From positions 1-47,475 of the forward strand of contig CAJXNO010000019.1 of NCBI GenBank assembly GCA_913057205.1: DNA of 47,475 nt, written 5' to 3'. Under the pieces are notes generated by a model. It made no database searches. It saw only the letters and a list, made by a program, of their open reading frames with translations, and was not told where the DNA came from. The DNA comes from an uncultured Flavobacteriales bacterium. GTDB taxonomy: Bacteria > Bacteroidota > Bacteroidia > Flavobacteriales_G > Salibacteraceae. How positions within the stretch are numbered: the stretch's first letter is position 1; the number at the start of each line of letters is the position of its first letter. The translations under genes and the position numbers were made by a program. Positions 15,573 through 24,292 of this stretch are shown piece after piece.

Positions 15573-16502
15573 TCATCCAACTAATACCGTTCGCGCCAGG
15601 TGTTCACCTGTTGCCATGGCCGCACTGGTCATGATATCCAAGTTGCCGGCATACTCTGGGAGGTAATGTCCAGCTCCCACGACCTTCAAGAAAACGGAAG
15701 TCTTCAATCCACTCACCTTACCCAAGCCTTCAATGAACACCGGGTTTTCTTCAGGGATGATATCAAACTGTACGTCTTGGTGAAGTTCATAGCCTGGCAC
15801 ATACTGTTGCACTTCTTTGACCATCTCATCGATGCTCTTACGGATAGCCTCCTCATCTGCCGGTTCACTCAAGGTGAATACAGTATCTCGCATCACTAAG
15901 GGCGGCTCTGCGGGATTTAATATGATAATGGCCTTGCCTCGCGTTGCGCCTCCTACCTTTTCAATAGCGGCAGCTGTGGTTTCGGTAAATTCATCAATGT
16001 TGGCGCGCGTTCCAGGTCCAGCCGATTTACTCGATATCGATGCCACGATCTCTCCGTAGTGCACCTTAGCTATCCTAGAAACAGCCGCTACCATCGGAAT
16101 GGTGGCTTGTCCACCACAGGTTACCATGTTCACGTTATCCACGTCAATGTTGGCGTCAAAATTCACCGGTGGGATCAGGTAAGGACCGATCGCCGCTGGG
16201 GTAAGGTCTATCATCCGAACGCCGTATGGCTTCAGTTTCTCGTAGTTGTAATGATGGGCTTTGGCGGATGTAGCATCGAACACCATCTCGACTCCTTCGA
16301 ACTCAGGAAGCTTCAATAGGCCATCCACGCCTTCGTGGGTAGTGGCTACTCCCATGCGTGCCGCACGGGCCAATCCATCCGATGCTGGGTCGATCCCCAC
16401 CATGGCTACGACCTCCAACACATCCGATGTGCGCAGGATCTTGATCATGAGGTCTGTACCAATATTTCCAGAGCCAATGATGGCCACTTTCGTCTTCTTC
16501 AT
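15573..16502 (-). CDS. Acetaldehyde dehydrogenase (acylating)
   Basis: 309 residues of the DmpF/MhpF family. It has an NAD-binding GSGNIG (10-15), the catalytic Cys129 in NMVTCGGQA, and the conserved [19 protein letters not shown]-like block ([19 protein letters not shown]). It oxidises acetaldehyde with NAD and CoA to acetyl-CoA, taking the aldehyde directly from the partner aldolase. I use ATG 16502, 4 bases after the hydratase stop; an in-frame ATG at 16523 would overlap the hydratase gene and add seven residues. The stop overlaps or closely meets the aldolase start. Confidence 0.95.
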   Translation of the reverse strand: MKKTKVAIIGSGNIGTDLMIKILRTSDVLEVVAMVGIDPASDGLARAARMGVATTHEGVDGLLKLPEFEGVEMVFDATSAKAHHYNYEKLKPYGVRMIDLTPAAIGPYLIPPVNFDANIDVDNVNMVTCGGQATIPMVAAVSRIAKVHYGEIVASISSKSAGPGTRANIDEFTETTAAAIEKVGGATRGKAIIILNPAEPPLVMRDTVFTLSEPADEEAIRKSIDEMVKEVQQYVPGYELHQDVQFDIIPEENPVFIEGLGKVSGLKTSVFLKVVGAGHYLPEYAGNLDIMTSAAMATGEHLARTVLVG

Positions 16503-16506
16503 AGTT

Positions 16507-17301
16507 TCATTTCTCGTTGCCAAACTTAACCTTTACCCCTCCGAGTCCATCGATGCTCGCCTCAAAAACGTCGCTCGGCTCCACAGGCACCATAGGACCA
16601 AGCGCTCCGGCTAGCACCCAGTATCCTTCCTTCAGTGGCATACCGATCTCTGCCCAGGTATTCACCAACCAAAGCGCGGCATTCAACGGACTACCCAAGC
16701 ACGCTGAGCCCTTCCCTTCGCTCACCAAATCACCGTTTTTATGTAATTGCATCTCGCACCCCTCCAGATCCAGTCCAGCTAGAGGAACGATGTGATCAGA
16801 CACCACAAAGTGGCTGGCTGAGGCATTGTCTGCAATGGTATCGGTAATGCGGATGTTCCAGTCTTTTACCCGACTTCCGACAATCTCAATCGACACTGCA
16901 GCGCCTTCGATGGCATCTTTCAAGGTATCCATATCGATTTTTTCTGAAGGCAGGTCTTTGGCCAGCTTGAACGCCACTTCGGCTTCGGCCTTTGGTTGGA
17001 AGAGCTCATTCCACGGCACTTCATCACCCAGCTTCACCTCCATGCGGTCGGTCAACACACCAAAATCAGGTTGATCTACGCCCAGTTGCTCTTGAACCAC
17101 CTTAGAGGTTAGACCCACCTTCACCCCCACGGTCTGCTCGCCTGCCGCAAGCCTACGATCGATGTTCACCTTCTGCACAGCATAGGCCAGGCTTAGGTTA
17201 TCCACTCCGATCAATTCACGGATTGGCGCACACGCCGAACGTTGTTCAACCGCCCGCCAGAGGTTTGTGGCAGCCTCTTCGATTATTTCTTGATTTCCCA
17301 T
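16507..17301 (-). CDS. 2-oxopent-4-enoate hydratase
   Basis: 264 residues. This paralogue matches the hydratase branch (DmpE/XylJ): [19 protein letters not shown], then [32 protein letters not shown] with acidic metal ligands, and [15 protein letters not shown]. It adds water to 2-hydroxypenta-2,4-dienoate to form 4-hydroxy-2-oxovalerate. It is first in the four-gene operon and is followed by the dehydrogenase, aldolase and decarboxylase. A CATCTTTG box on the minus strand (17307-17314) lies immediately upstream of the start codon. No ring-cleavage dioxygenase or tautomerase is in the window, so the feeding pathway (catechol-type or tryptophan via 2-aminomuconate) is unknown. Confidence 0.88.
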   Translation of the reverse strand: MGNQEIIEEAATNLWRAVEQRSACAPIRELIGVDNLSLAYAVQKVNIDRRLAAGEQTVGVKVGLTSKVVQEQLGVDQPDFGVLTDRMEVKLGDEVPWNELFQPKAEAEVAFKLAKDLPSEKIDMDTLKDAIEGAAVSIEIVGSRVKDWNIRITDTIADNASASHFVVSDHIVPLAGLDLEGCEMQLHKNGDLVSEGKGSACLGSPLNAALWLVNTWAEIGMPLKEGYWVLAGALGPMVPVEPSDVFEASIDGLGGVKVKFGNEK

Positions 17302-17394
17302 GGGTGCAAAGATGTTATTCTTGCTCTTCTAGTAGCAAGGTTGGCAAATGCAATGATCCTTAAACGCTCTATGCAATTTTCATTGCGACAAAAC

Positions 17395-18345
17395 CTAGCT
17401 GGCCACCTTCTCGAAGATCGCATCGCAGAAATAGCCTTTGGAGTCGTAGACCTTCTCTTGCAGCTCGAGATCGGTGTGATCGGTAATGCGGGCGATGCTA
17501 TCGTCGTCGTACTTCCTGGAAACCTCCGTGAAGATGCACTCACCTTCATCAAAAGTCACACGTAGATCAAGCGCAGCGAGATGCACCTCTTGTTCTTGCG
17601 TAGAAAGGATGAAGCTTCTTGCTACCCCTTCTTCTTCGTTGTATTCTGGTTGGTGTTGAAAGGCATCCAAGTCAAAGTCGCCACCGAGCTCGCGATTTAT
17701 ACGTCTCAGTACATTCAGGTTGAAAGCCGCCGTAACGCCTTGGCTGTCATTGTAGGCAGGCAAGATGATGTCTTTACTCTTCTTTAGGTCGAGGCCAAGC
17801 AACAGGCGATCGCCAAGGTTCATGGCTGCGGAGAGTTGTTTCAAAAAGGAGTTCGCTCGATCATCAAGGAGGTTTCCGATGTTGGACCCCATGAAGAGGA
17901 TGACCTTAGGTCGATCATTCGGCAAGCGCTCAAGCACTTGAAAGTACTCCCCTTGCATGGATGAAACCTGTACAGCTGGTAGTTCTTTACCAACGCGCTC
18001 CACCAGTAGTTTCAAGGCGTTCGAAGAAATATCAATCGGCCGGTAGGTAAATGTGGCGGGATCTAATGCTTTCAGCAGGTGCATGGTCTTGGTACCATCG
18101 CCTGCGCCGAGCTCCACCAAGTCAAATGCATCCATTCCATCCGTCAAAGCAGCTTTCAATGCCTCCGTTCGTTCGGAGAAGATCTCCTTCTCACAACGCG
18201 TGAGGTAGTATTCTGGCAGCTGCATGATCTGAACAAAAAGGTCATCTCCCCGCTCATCATAGAACCATTTCGACGAAAGTGTTTTGGGTTGGGAGGTTAA
18301 TCCGTCTTTGACTTCTTGTGCGAATTGGTCTTCTAGGTTATCCAT
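17395..18345 (-). CDS. egtD: L-histidine N-alpha-methyltransferase (EgtD)
   Basis: 316 residues, the usual EgtD length. It has the family start FYDERGDDLF (28-37), PEYYLTRCEKEIF (44-56), the SAM-binding ELGAGDGTKT (78-87), FMGSNIGNL, and the C-terminal segment with F-x-EGE...TEVSRKY. EgtD methylates histidine three times with SAM to give hercynine, the precursor of ergothioneine. Its start overlaps the end of egtB by 8 bases, so the pair is co-translated. The next gene downstream (the meta-cleavage operon) begins 93 bases later. Confidence 0.95.
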   Translation of the reverse strand: MDNLEDQFAQEVKDGLTSQPKTLSSKWFYDERGDDLFVQIMQLPEYYLTRCEKEIFSERTEALKAALTDGMDAFDLVELGAGDGTKTMHLLKALDPATFTYRPIDISSNALKLLVERVGKELPAVQVSSMQGEYFQVLERLPNDRPKVILFMGSNIGNLLDDRANSFLKQLSAAMNLGDRLLLGLDLKKSKDIILPAYNDSQGVTAAFNLNVLRRINRELGGDFDLDAFQHQPEYNEEEGVARSFILSTQEQEVHLAALDLRVTFDEGECIFTEVSRKYDDDSIARITDHTDLELQEKVYDSKGYFCDAIFEKVAS

Positions 18346-19513
18346 TAATGTTCTTGGCTAGTCGGATCCCGCTGAAATGCCAGCGCATGTCCGGATGAAA
18401 AAAGTTTCTATAGGTATTTCTACTGTGCTTCGGAGGCGTTGCGTTGGATGCGCCGCGCAGGACCATTTGGTTGATCATGAATTTACCATTGTATTCTCCA
18501 ACCGCACCATCGGGTTTCTGGTAGCCTGGGTAGGGCACATACGGGCTACTTGTGTGTTCCCATCGCTGCCCCCAAGCAAAATGATCTGCTGCTGCTTCCC
18601 ACTCAAATTCTGTCGGCAAGCGAGCACCAGACCACGCGGCAAAGGCATAGGCTTCATAGTGGGAGATGTGACAAAGCGCCACATCAGGATGCAATGGCTG
18701 CAAACCTGCAAGGGTGTATTGATGCCACCTTCCTTCTTGTTGTGTCCAATAAAGCGGATGCCTCACCTTCTGACCTTGCACCCATGCCCACCCCTCGTCA
18801 TGCCAGAGGCGATGGTCTTGATAGCCCCCATCGGCGATGAAAGCTTGATAGGCCGCATTCGTTACTAGTACATTGGAGATTTGATAGCCGTTCAGATATA
18901 CCTTATGACGGTCATGCTCATTATCAAAGTGAAAGCCCTCCCCTTTTGCACCGACCTCATACAATCCTTCATCCATTTGGATCCACTGCTCGTCCTCCTG
19001 CAGGTCATCAACCAAGGACAGCTCCTCTTCATATACCGGATGCGTTGGATTCTGATGAAAAAGGTACTTCAGGTCCATCAGCATCAATTCTTGGTGCTGT
19101 TGTTCGTGCTGCAAGCCAACCTCTATGAGGGATTCAAAAGCTTGAGCCACTTCTGTTTGCAGCAACTGCTCCAGCGCTGCATCTACGTGTGCACGATAAG
19201 CGTACACCTCCTCGATGCTCGGCCGTGTAATCAATCCACGTTGATCCCGAGGAATGCGCTCTCCGAGGGTGTTGTAGTAGCTGTTGAACAGGAAATGAAA
19301 GCGATCATCAAAAGCTTTGTAGTCGGGATGATAAACTGAGAGGATGAATTGCTCAAAGAACCATGTGGTATGCGCCAAATGCCACTTGAGCGGACTAACA
19401 AAAATGGCTGCTTGAGGAAGGAGGTCCTCCGGTGATAGCGGCTCACAGAGCGCCAAGCTATGGGCGCGAACGGCTTTGTAGTTATTGATAAGCGTTGTGC
19501 TAGCTACCTCCAT
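18338..19513 (-). CDS. egtB: Ergothioneine sulfoxide synthase (EgtB)
   Basis: 391 residues: an N-terminal DinB-like four-helix domain and a C-terminal FGE-sulfatase fold. The iron-binding histidines are His48 (WHLAHTTWFFE) and His136/His140 (HEQQHQE). The C-terminus has the hallmark HSRNTYRNFFHPDMRWHFSG. It couples hercynine to a cysteine-containing thiol with O2. No EgtA, EgtC or PLP lyase (EgtE) is adjacent, so the sulfur donor (cysteine or gamma-glutamylcysteine) and the lyase are unknown. ATG 19513 is preferred over TTG 19519. Confidence 0.95.
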   Translation of the reverse strand: MEVASTTLINNYKAVRAHSLALCEPLSPEDLLPQAAIFVSPLKWHLAHTTWFFEQFILSVYHPDYKAFDDRFHFLFNSYYNTLGERIPRDQRGLITRPSIEEVYAYRAHVDAALEQLLQTEVAQAFESLIEVGLQHEQQHQELMLMDLKYLFHQNPTHPVYEEELSLVDDLQEDEQWIQMDEGLYEVGAKGEGFHFDNEHDRHKVYLNGYQISNVLVTNAAYQAFIADGGYQDHRLWHDEGWAWVQGQKVRHPLYWTQQEGRWHQYTLAGLQPLHPDVALCHISHYEAYAFAAWSGARLPTEFEWEAAADHFAWGQRWEHTSSPYVPYPGYQKPDGAVGEYNGKFMINQMVLRGASNATPPKHSRNTYRNFFHPDMRWHFSGIRLAKNING

Positions 19514-19557
19514 GCACAACGAAGATGGCTAAAATTCCAAACAAGGCCTGAAGGATT

Positions 19558-20709
19558 CTATTTCAAGGAAGACCGGATGGAATCAAAGAGCACCATGCGA
19601 TACGGCGGAACTGCATTGCTCTCTCCAGCAGCGAGTCTTTTCATGGTTCTGTTGCTCAGCATAAAAGTGGCCATCTCCTGGCCGAAACGCTTCTTGAGTA
19701 CAGCTTGGATGGACTTCCACTCTTCCTCTACCAACCGATTGATGCGCTTTTGCTCGTCGCGCTTCATGCGTTTCTCTTCATCATCCAATGGCAGAAAGGC
19801 AGGCTGATCTGATTTCAATCCACGCGCAGATGCTTCTTCTCGGGCCTGCTTCAAGGTCTTTTTCCACTTCTCGTAAACCGCAGTCGTTCGCATCGACTTC
19901 AGGCCGATTTCCTTCTCTGCTATGCTGGGTTTATTGGGATCAGACTGCACCAAATCGAGTAAACCTTTACTGGTAAATATCTTGAAAGCTGGTCGATTGT
20001 GCTGTTCGGCGAGCTTTTCCCGCTCTTGGTACAGGGCCTGCAATGCGTGGTACTGCACTTGATTCAATGCTTTGCGATCGTCTTTGCTCAAGGAGATGCC
20101 TGTGTCTTCCCGTTCCTTCTCTATGGCATCTTTCAGAAAGAACGCGTTTTCTTGCGCATACCATTGCAAGCGGTCTTCATCCGCTGCTAAGAGTTGGCTC
20201 AGCAGAACCTCCCGTAGTTGAAATAGATAGCGTACATCATCCGCTGCGTAGGAGCACTGTTGGGAGGTGAGTGGACGCTGAAACCAGTTGCTCATTTGAG
20301 AACCCTGTCCGAGCTCCACGTCTAAAACACTCGCCACCAAATTAGTCAAGGAAAGCTGTGAATACCCCAATAGCTTTGACGCATTGCTTAGGTCTTCTAA
20401 GTGCTGCGGTTTACATCCCAGTGCGTGCAAGAGTCGGAGGTCTTCTCCGAATTCAAAGGCCACCTTCTTCACCTCCGGCGACTCCAAGACCGGGAATACC
20501 CGTTCGATGTCAACGCCCTTCGCCAGTGGGTCGATCAAAAAGATATCCTTATCGGTAGCCATCTGCATCAAGCAGAGGTTAAAGCCATAACGGAAGCGAT
20601 TCTTATCAAACTCCAAGTCGATGGCCAAGTTGTTGCATTGACGCAATGCTTCCAAGGCCTGATCGAAGGAGGAGCAATCATCTATGCGCTGGTATGCGAG
20701 CTTTTTCAT
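19558..20709 (-). CDS. rnd: RNase D-like 3'-5' exonuclease with HRDC-type region
   Basis: 383 residues. The DEDDy exonuclease core is complete: Asp31 and Glu33 in AIDLEFDKN, Asp90 in FEFGEDLRLL, and Tyr154/Asp158 in SYAADDVRYL. The second half is helical and probably holds an HRDC domain (about 205-290), followed by a very charged segment (DEEKRMKRDEQKRINRLVEE) and a tail. RNase D trims tRNA 3' ends; some relatives in this phylum may act on other RNAs. It starts at ATG 20709 and is divergent from the exported-protein gene at 20826, with 116 bases between. Confidence 0.88.
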   Translation of the reverse strand: MKKLAYQRIDDCSSFDQALEALRQCNNLAIDLEFDKNRFRYGFNLCLMQMATDKDIFLIDPLAKGVDIERVFPVLESPEVKKVAFEFGEDLRLLHALGCKPQHLEDLSNASKLLGYSQLSLTNLVASVLDVELGQGSQMSNWFQRPLTSQQCSYAADDVRYLFQLREVLLSQLLAADEDRLQWYAQENAFFLKDAIEKEREDTGISLSKDDRKALNQVQYHALQALYQEREKLAEQHNRPAFKIFTSKGLLDLVQSDPNKPSIAEKEIGLKSMRTTAVYEKWKKTLKQAREEASARGLKSDQPAFLPLDDEEKRMKRDEQKRINRLVEEEWKSIQAVLKKRFGQEMATFMLSNRTMKRLAAGESNAVPPYRMVLFDSIRSSLK

Positions 20710-20825
20710 CTAACCCTACGATGATAAGGATTCATTTGCAATGGGAATCATCGGAGGAGCGAGGAATATTTCCGTCGATTTCATCTGATTTACAAATGCA
20801 ATATTAATTTCTAGACGAAATCATT

Positions 20826-21506
20826 TTGCGCAAGATACTTTTCATAGGACTCCTAAGCCTTTTTGGGACTGCGGCAGAGGCAACAAACCCTTTGCCCGTG
20901 CAGCCAGTTCATGCGTCGACCAACGTTTTCGACTTCCGAAAAAGTGTTGAATTCGAAGCACATAGAAACGGAACCCAGGTGGAGTTGAAATGGGCGGTCA
21001 CGGGATTTGTGAAGTATTTCCACATTGAACGTAGCCTAGACCGTGAGAGCTGGGAACCGATCCTCAGCATAAGTGGATCGAATGAGACCTATCACCGAAC
21101 GGAGTATTTCGACATCGATTATGATGTTCCATCCACGAAGGTCTTTTACCGGGTCAAGCAGGTGTTTTTCTCAGGAGAAACATCAACGTCCTACACTGCT
21201 TTTGTGCCGCCGTTTGATGACTTGAGCATGCACCAAGAACGCCTGATCCAAAGCATCACCGATCCCATTCAGGTAGGCAGCAAGTTGCGCTTAGACTTTG
21301 TAAACTTCGCAGAGGAAGACCTGCTCTTGGTCATGCGAGAACAATGTGGTATTGAGTTCTACGCCAAAGTGCGGTTCATGTAAGAGGAAAAACTATACGA
21401 GGTGATCAACGTGAGTGCCGACATTCCATCTGGACAATACTTGATCACCACCTCTAGCAAGAAGCACATCTACTCTTCCTCCTTGCGGATCGAGTACACG
21501 AAATAG
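20826..21506 (+). pseudogene. Exported Fn3-like protein interrupted by an in-frame TAA
   Basis: The first 185 codons give a signal peptide (RKILFIGLLSLFGTAAEA), then a fibronectin-III-like domain typical of Bacteroidetes exported proteins (VELKWAVTGFVKYFHIERS ... FYRVKQVFFSGETSTS). The frame stops at TAA 21381-21383, but the very same frame runs on for 40 codons to TAG at 21504-21506, reading EEKLYEVINVSADIPSGQYL and ending YSSSLRIEYTK, which looks like the natural last strand pair of a secreted domain. So a single nonsense codon appears to cut off the C-terminus. The start is TTG. Convergent with typA, 7 bases apart. Confidence 0.65.
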
Positions 21507-21513
21507 ATAAAGC

Positions 21514-23277
21514 TTATCCAATCTTACGCATACGGATGCTCTGTGGCGTCACCTCAAGGTATTCATCCTCTCGGATGTATTCCATCGCCTCCTCCAACGA
21601 GAAACGGACCTTAGGAGCCACCTTGGCAGCGTCATCTGAACCAGAAGCACGCACGTTGGTCAGCTTCTTACCCTTGATCACGTTAACCTCCAAGTCGTTA
21701 TCACGAGAGTTCTCTCCGATCACCTGTCCTTTATACACCTGCTCATTGGGATCGATGAAGAAACGTCCACGGTCCTGCAAACGATCGATCGCGTAGGTCA
21801 AGGCTTGTCCGGTTTCGCTGGAGATCAAAGCTCCTTTATCAGAGCTTGGCATCTCTCCCTTGAAGGGCTTGAACTCACGGAAACGGTGGGTCATCACGGC
21901 TTCCCCAGCTGTACTGGTAAGGATCTTGTTTCGAAGTCCAATCAATCCGCGCGATGGAATATCGAACTCCAAGTGCTGTACGTCACCCTTGGATTCCATG
22001 ATCATCAGGTCACCCTTTCGCGTAGTCACCAATTCAATCGCTTTCCCGCTGTATTCTTCTGGAACGTCGATGACCAAGGTTTCGAACGGTTCATGCTTCT
22101 GTCCGTCGATCTCCTTCACGATCACGCGTGGCTTACCTACTTGAAGTTCATAGCCTTCACGACGCATGGTTTCGATGAGGATGGAGAGGTGAAGCACCCC
22201 ACGACCAAAAACGTTGAATTTATCTTCACTTTCCGTCTCCTCTACCCGCAGCGCGAGGTTCTTCTCGGTCTCTTTGAACAAACGATCGCGCAAGTGGCGT
22301 GACGTTACGAACTTTCCTTCCTTACCGAAGAAGGGGGAGTTATTGATGGTGAACAGCATGCTCATGGTAGGTTCATCCACCTTGATGCGTGGCAATGCTT
22401 CTGGCTGGGTCAAGTCAGCAACGGTATCACCGATATCAAAGTCTTCCATACCAACAATCGCACAGAGGTCGCCACTGCGGACAGACTTCACCTGCTTGCG
22501 TCCGAGTCCTTCAAAGACATACAATTCCTTGATGCGGTTCTTCTTCTGTACGCCGTCCTTCTTCATCAGGAAGTAGTCTTTTCCTTCTTCGATATCACCA
22601 CGGTACACCTTACCGATGGCGATTCGACCTTTGAAGCTTGAGAAGTCCAGAGAAGTGACCTGCATTTGCGCAGCACCTTCGTGGTACTTGGCCTCAGGGA
22701 TCACTTCAATGATGGTATCCAAGAGCGCAGTAATGTCTTCGGTCTTTTCCTTCCAATCTTTGCTCATCCAGCCCTGCTTTGACGAACCATAAAGGGTTTC
22801 AAAGTTGAGTTGGTCTTCCGTTGCATCCAGATTGAACATCAGATCAAACACTTGTTCGTGTACTTCGTCTGGTCTACAATTCTCCTTATCTACCTTATTC
22901 ACCACCACGATTGGCTTCAAGTTAAGCTCGATCGCTTTACCCAGTACGAATCGGGTTTGTGGCATCGGACCTTCGAAGGCGTCCACCAACAACAGCACAC
23001 CATCAGCCATTTTAAGCACGCGCTCAACCTCACCTCCAAAGTCGGCGTGACCAGGGGTGTCGATGATGTTGATCTTAACGCCCTTGTATTGCACAGCCAC
23101 GTTCTTAGAAAGGATGGTAATACCACGCTCGCGTTCTAGGTCGTTGTTGTCTAGGATCAATTCACCCGACTCCTTACGATCATCTAGGATATTCGCGTAA
23201 TGGATGATCTGGTCTACAAGGGTTGTTTTGCCATGGTCGACGTGGGCGATGATGGCGATGTTACGGATGGATTGCAC
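21514..23277 (-). CDS. typA: Translational GTPase TypA/BipA
   Basis: 587 residues with all GTPase motifs: AHVDHGKTT (11-19), RGIT (51-54), DTPGH (73-77) and NKVD (127-130). EF-G-like domains II, III and V follow, then the TypA-specific C-terminal domain (ALTYAIDRLQDRGRFFIDPNEQVY, NVRASGSDDA ... LEEAMEYIREDEYLEVTP). TypA is a ribosome-associated GTPase needed for ribosome assembly and growth under stress or cold. The start is GTG 23277, placing Met directly before QSIRNIAIIAHVDH as in the family. A textbook Bacteroidetes promoter lies 30-57 bases upstream. Confidence 0.97.
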   Translation of the reverse strand: MQSIRNIAIIAHVDHGKTTLVDQIIHYANILDDRKESGELILDNNDLERERGITILSKNVAVQYKGVKINIIDTPGHADFGGEVERVLKMADGVLLLVDAFEGPMPQTRFVLGKAIELNLKPIVVVNKVDKENCRPDEVHEQVFDLMFNLDATEDQLNFETLYGSSKQGWMSKDWKEKTEDITALLDTIIEVIPEAKYHEGAAQMQVTSLDFSSFKGRIAIGKVYRGDIEEGKDYFLMKKDGVQKKNRIKELYVFEGLGRKQVKSVRSGDLCAIVGMEDFDIGDTVADLTQPEALPRIKVDEPTMSMLFTINNSPFFGKEGKFVTSRHLRDRLFKETEKNLALRVEETESEDKFNVFGRGVLHLSILIETMRREGYELQVGKPRVIVKEIDGQKHEPFETLVIDVPEEYSGKAIELVTTRKGDLMIMESKGDVQHLEFDIPSRGLIGLRNKILTSTAGEAVMTHRFREFKPFKGEMPSSDKGALISSETGQALTYAIDRLQDRGRFFIDPNEQVYKGQVIGENSRDNDLEVNVIKGKKLTNVRASGSDDAAKVAPKVRFSLEEAMEYIREDEYLEVTPQSIRMRKIG

Positions 23278-23306
23278 TGATGTTGTCGTGTTAAAATTTG
23301 CGGCTG

Positions 23307-23334
23307 CAAAGGTAGGTTTAATTCACCTGCAAAA
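23307..23334 (-). promoter_or_regulatory. Promoter of typA
   Basis: On the minus strand a TTTTG element (23330-23334) is followed after 15 bases by TACCTTTG (23307-23314). This is close to the Bacteroidetes consensus (TTTG or TTG, then TAnnTTTG), 30 bases upstream of the GTG start. Confidence 0.7.
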
Positions 23335-23354
23335 CATGCTGTTACAACTTTATC

Positions 23355-24281
23355 TCAATGCCCATCGTGCGGGGCGTCGGAGATGATTTGATCGGTCATG
23401 ATTCGCGCTTCCACGTAGGATGAAACCCGCAGATCTGCCCGGTCTTCGATCAAGTGAACGTGTACATTGATGGTCTGCTTCACATCATCTATGGCGCTGT
23501 TGATCAGGTAGACATAGCCCTCTGCTTCTTTTTCTCCGCCGGATGGCCGGACCAACACCCGCTGATACAAGGCCAAGCGATCAGCCTGGTTGGGAAACAC
23601 ATCCAGTTCAATGTGCTTGTGGGAATCATCAATCACTTCAAACAAGGCTTGATCTGCCTGAACGCATTTGCCCTTGTTCGCATCCACCTTGTTGACGAAG
23701 CCACTGATCGGCGATCGGATCTCTAACGTGGTAGACAACTGCTTATCGGTTGACGGTGTGGCCATCCCGATGAACTGCATTTCTGCCTTCAAGCTCTGCA
23801 CCTTGGTCTGCTCCTGCTCGAAGGCCGTCTTGCTCTGCTCCAACTCCTTCTCTGATACCGCCTGCTCTTCAAAAAGGCGCTGATGGCGCTCGTACACCTT
23901 ACCCAAACGCGTTACCTCCAGATCAGAGGTCAAATAATCCCGTTGCAATTGCAAGATGCTTTGATCCGACAAGCGCGCCAACAGGCCTCCTTTTTTGACC
24001 TTTTGTCCACGCAAAACGTGCAGCGACTCGATGTAACCTGGCGTTCTTGCATAAACGTCGGCCTTGAATTGAGGCGGAACCTCGATGCGACCGTTGCAGC
24101 GGATGATGCTCATGGTATCCCCGTTCTCAGCCAAAGGCTGATCCGAATCAGAAAGCACAGCACCAGTGGTTGTGGCTTCGTCTACTTCGATTGGCGCTGA
24201 CGAAGAAGCGTCCTTTTCACTGCATGAGGCCATCATGATAGCCAACAGTGCGAAAAGTGTAATATATCTATAAACAAACAT
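23355..24281 (-). CDS. Efflux periplasmic adaptor lipoprotein (CzcB/CusB type)
   Basis: 308 residues from ATG 24281, chosen because it begins a lipoprotein signal ending MMASC (lipidated Cys20). The biotinyl-lipoyl-like hairpin has VYARTPGYIESLHVLRGQ and LEIRSPISGFVNKVDANKGK on either side of a coiled-coil hairpin (about 120-185). The beta-barrel part reads FEVIDDSHKHIELDVFPNQ. It would bridge the inner-membrane pump and the outer-membrane channel. It lies 11 bases after the pump gene in the same operon. The C-terminal DAPHDGH and the HKH in the barrel are possible metal contacts. Shorter than many CzcB proteins; no extra N-terminal metal-binding domain. Confidence 0.92.
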   Translation of the reverse strand: MFVYRYITLFALLAIMMASCSEKDASSSAPIEVDEATTTGAVLSDSDQPLAENGDTMSIIRCNGRIEVPPQFKADVYARTPGYIESLHVLRGQKVKKGGLLARLSDQSILQLQRDYLTSDLEVTRLGKVYERHQRLFEEQAVSEKELEQSKTAFEQEQTKVQSLKAEMQFIGMATPSTDKQLSTTLEIRSPISGFVNKVDANKGKCVQADQALFEVIDDSHKHIELDVFPNQADRLALYQRVLVRPSGGEKEAEGYVYLINSAIDDVKQTINVHVHLIEDRADLRVSSYVEARIMTDQIISDAPHDGH

Positions 24282-24292
24282 TTTAAACCCTT

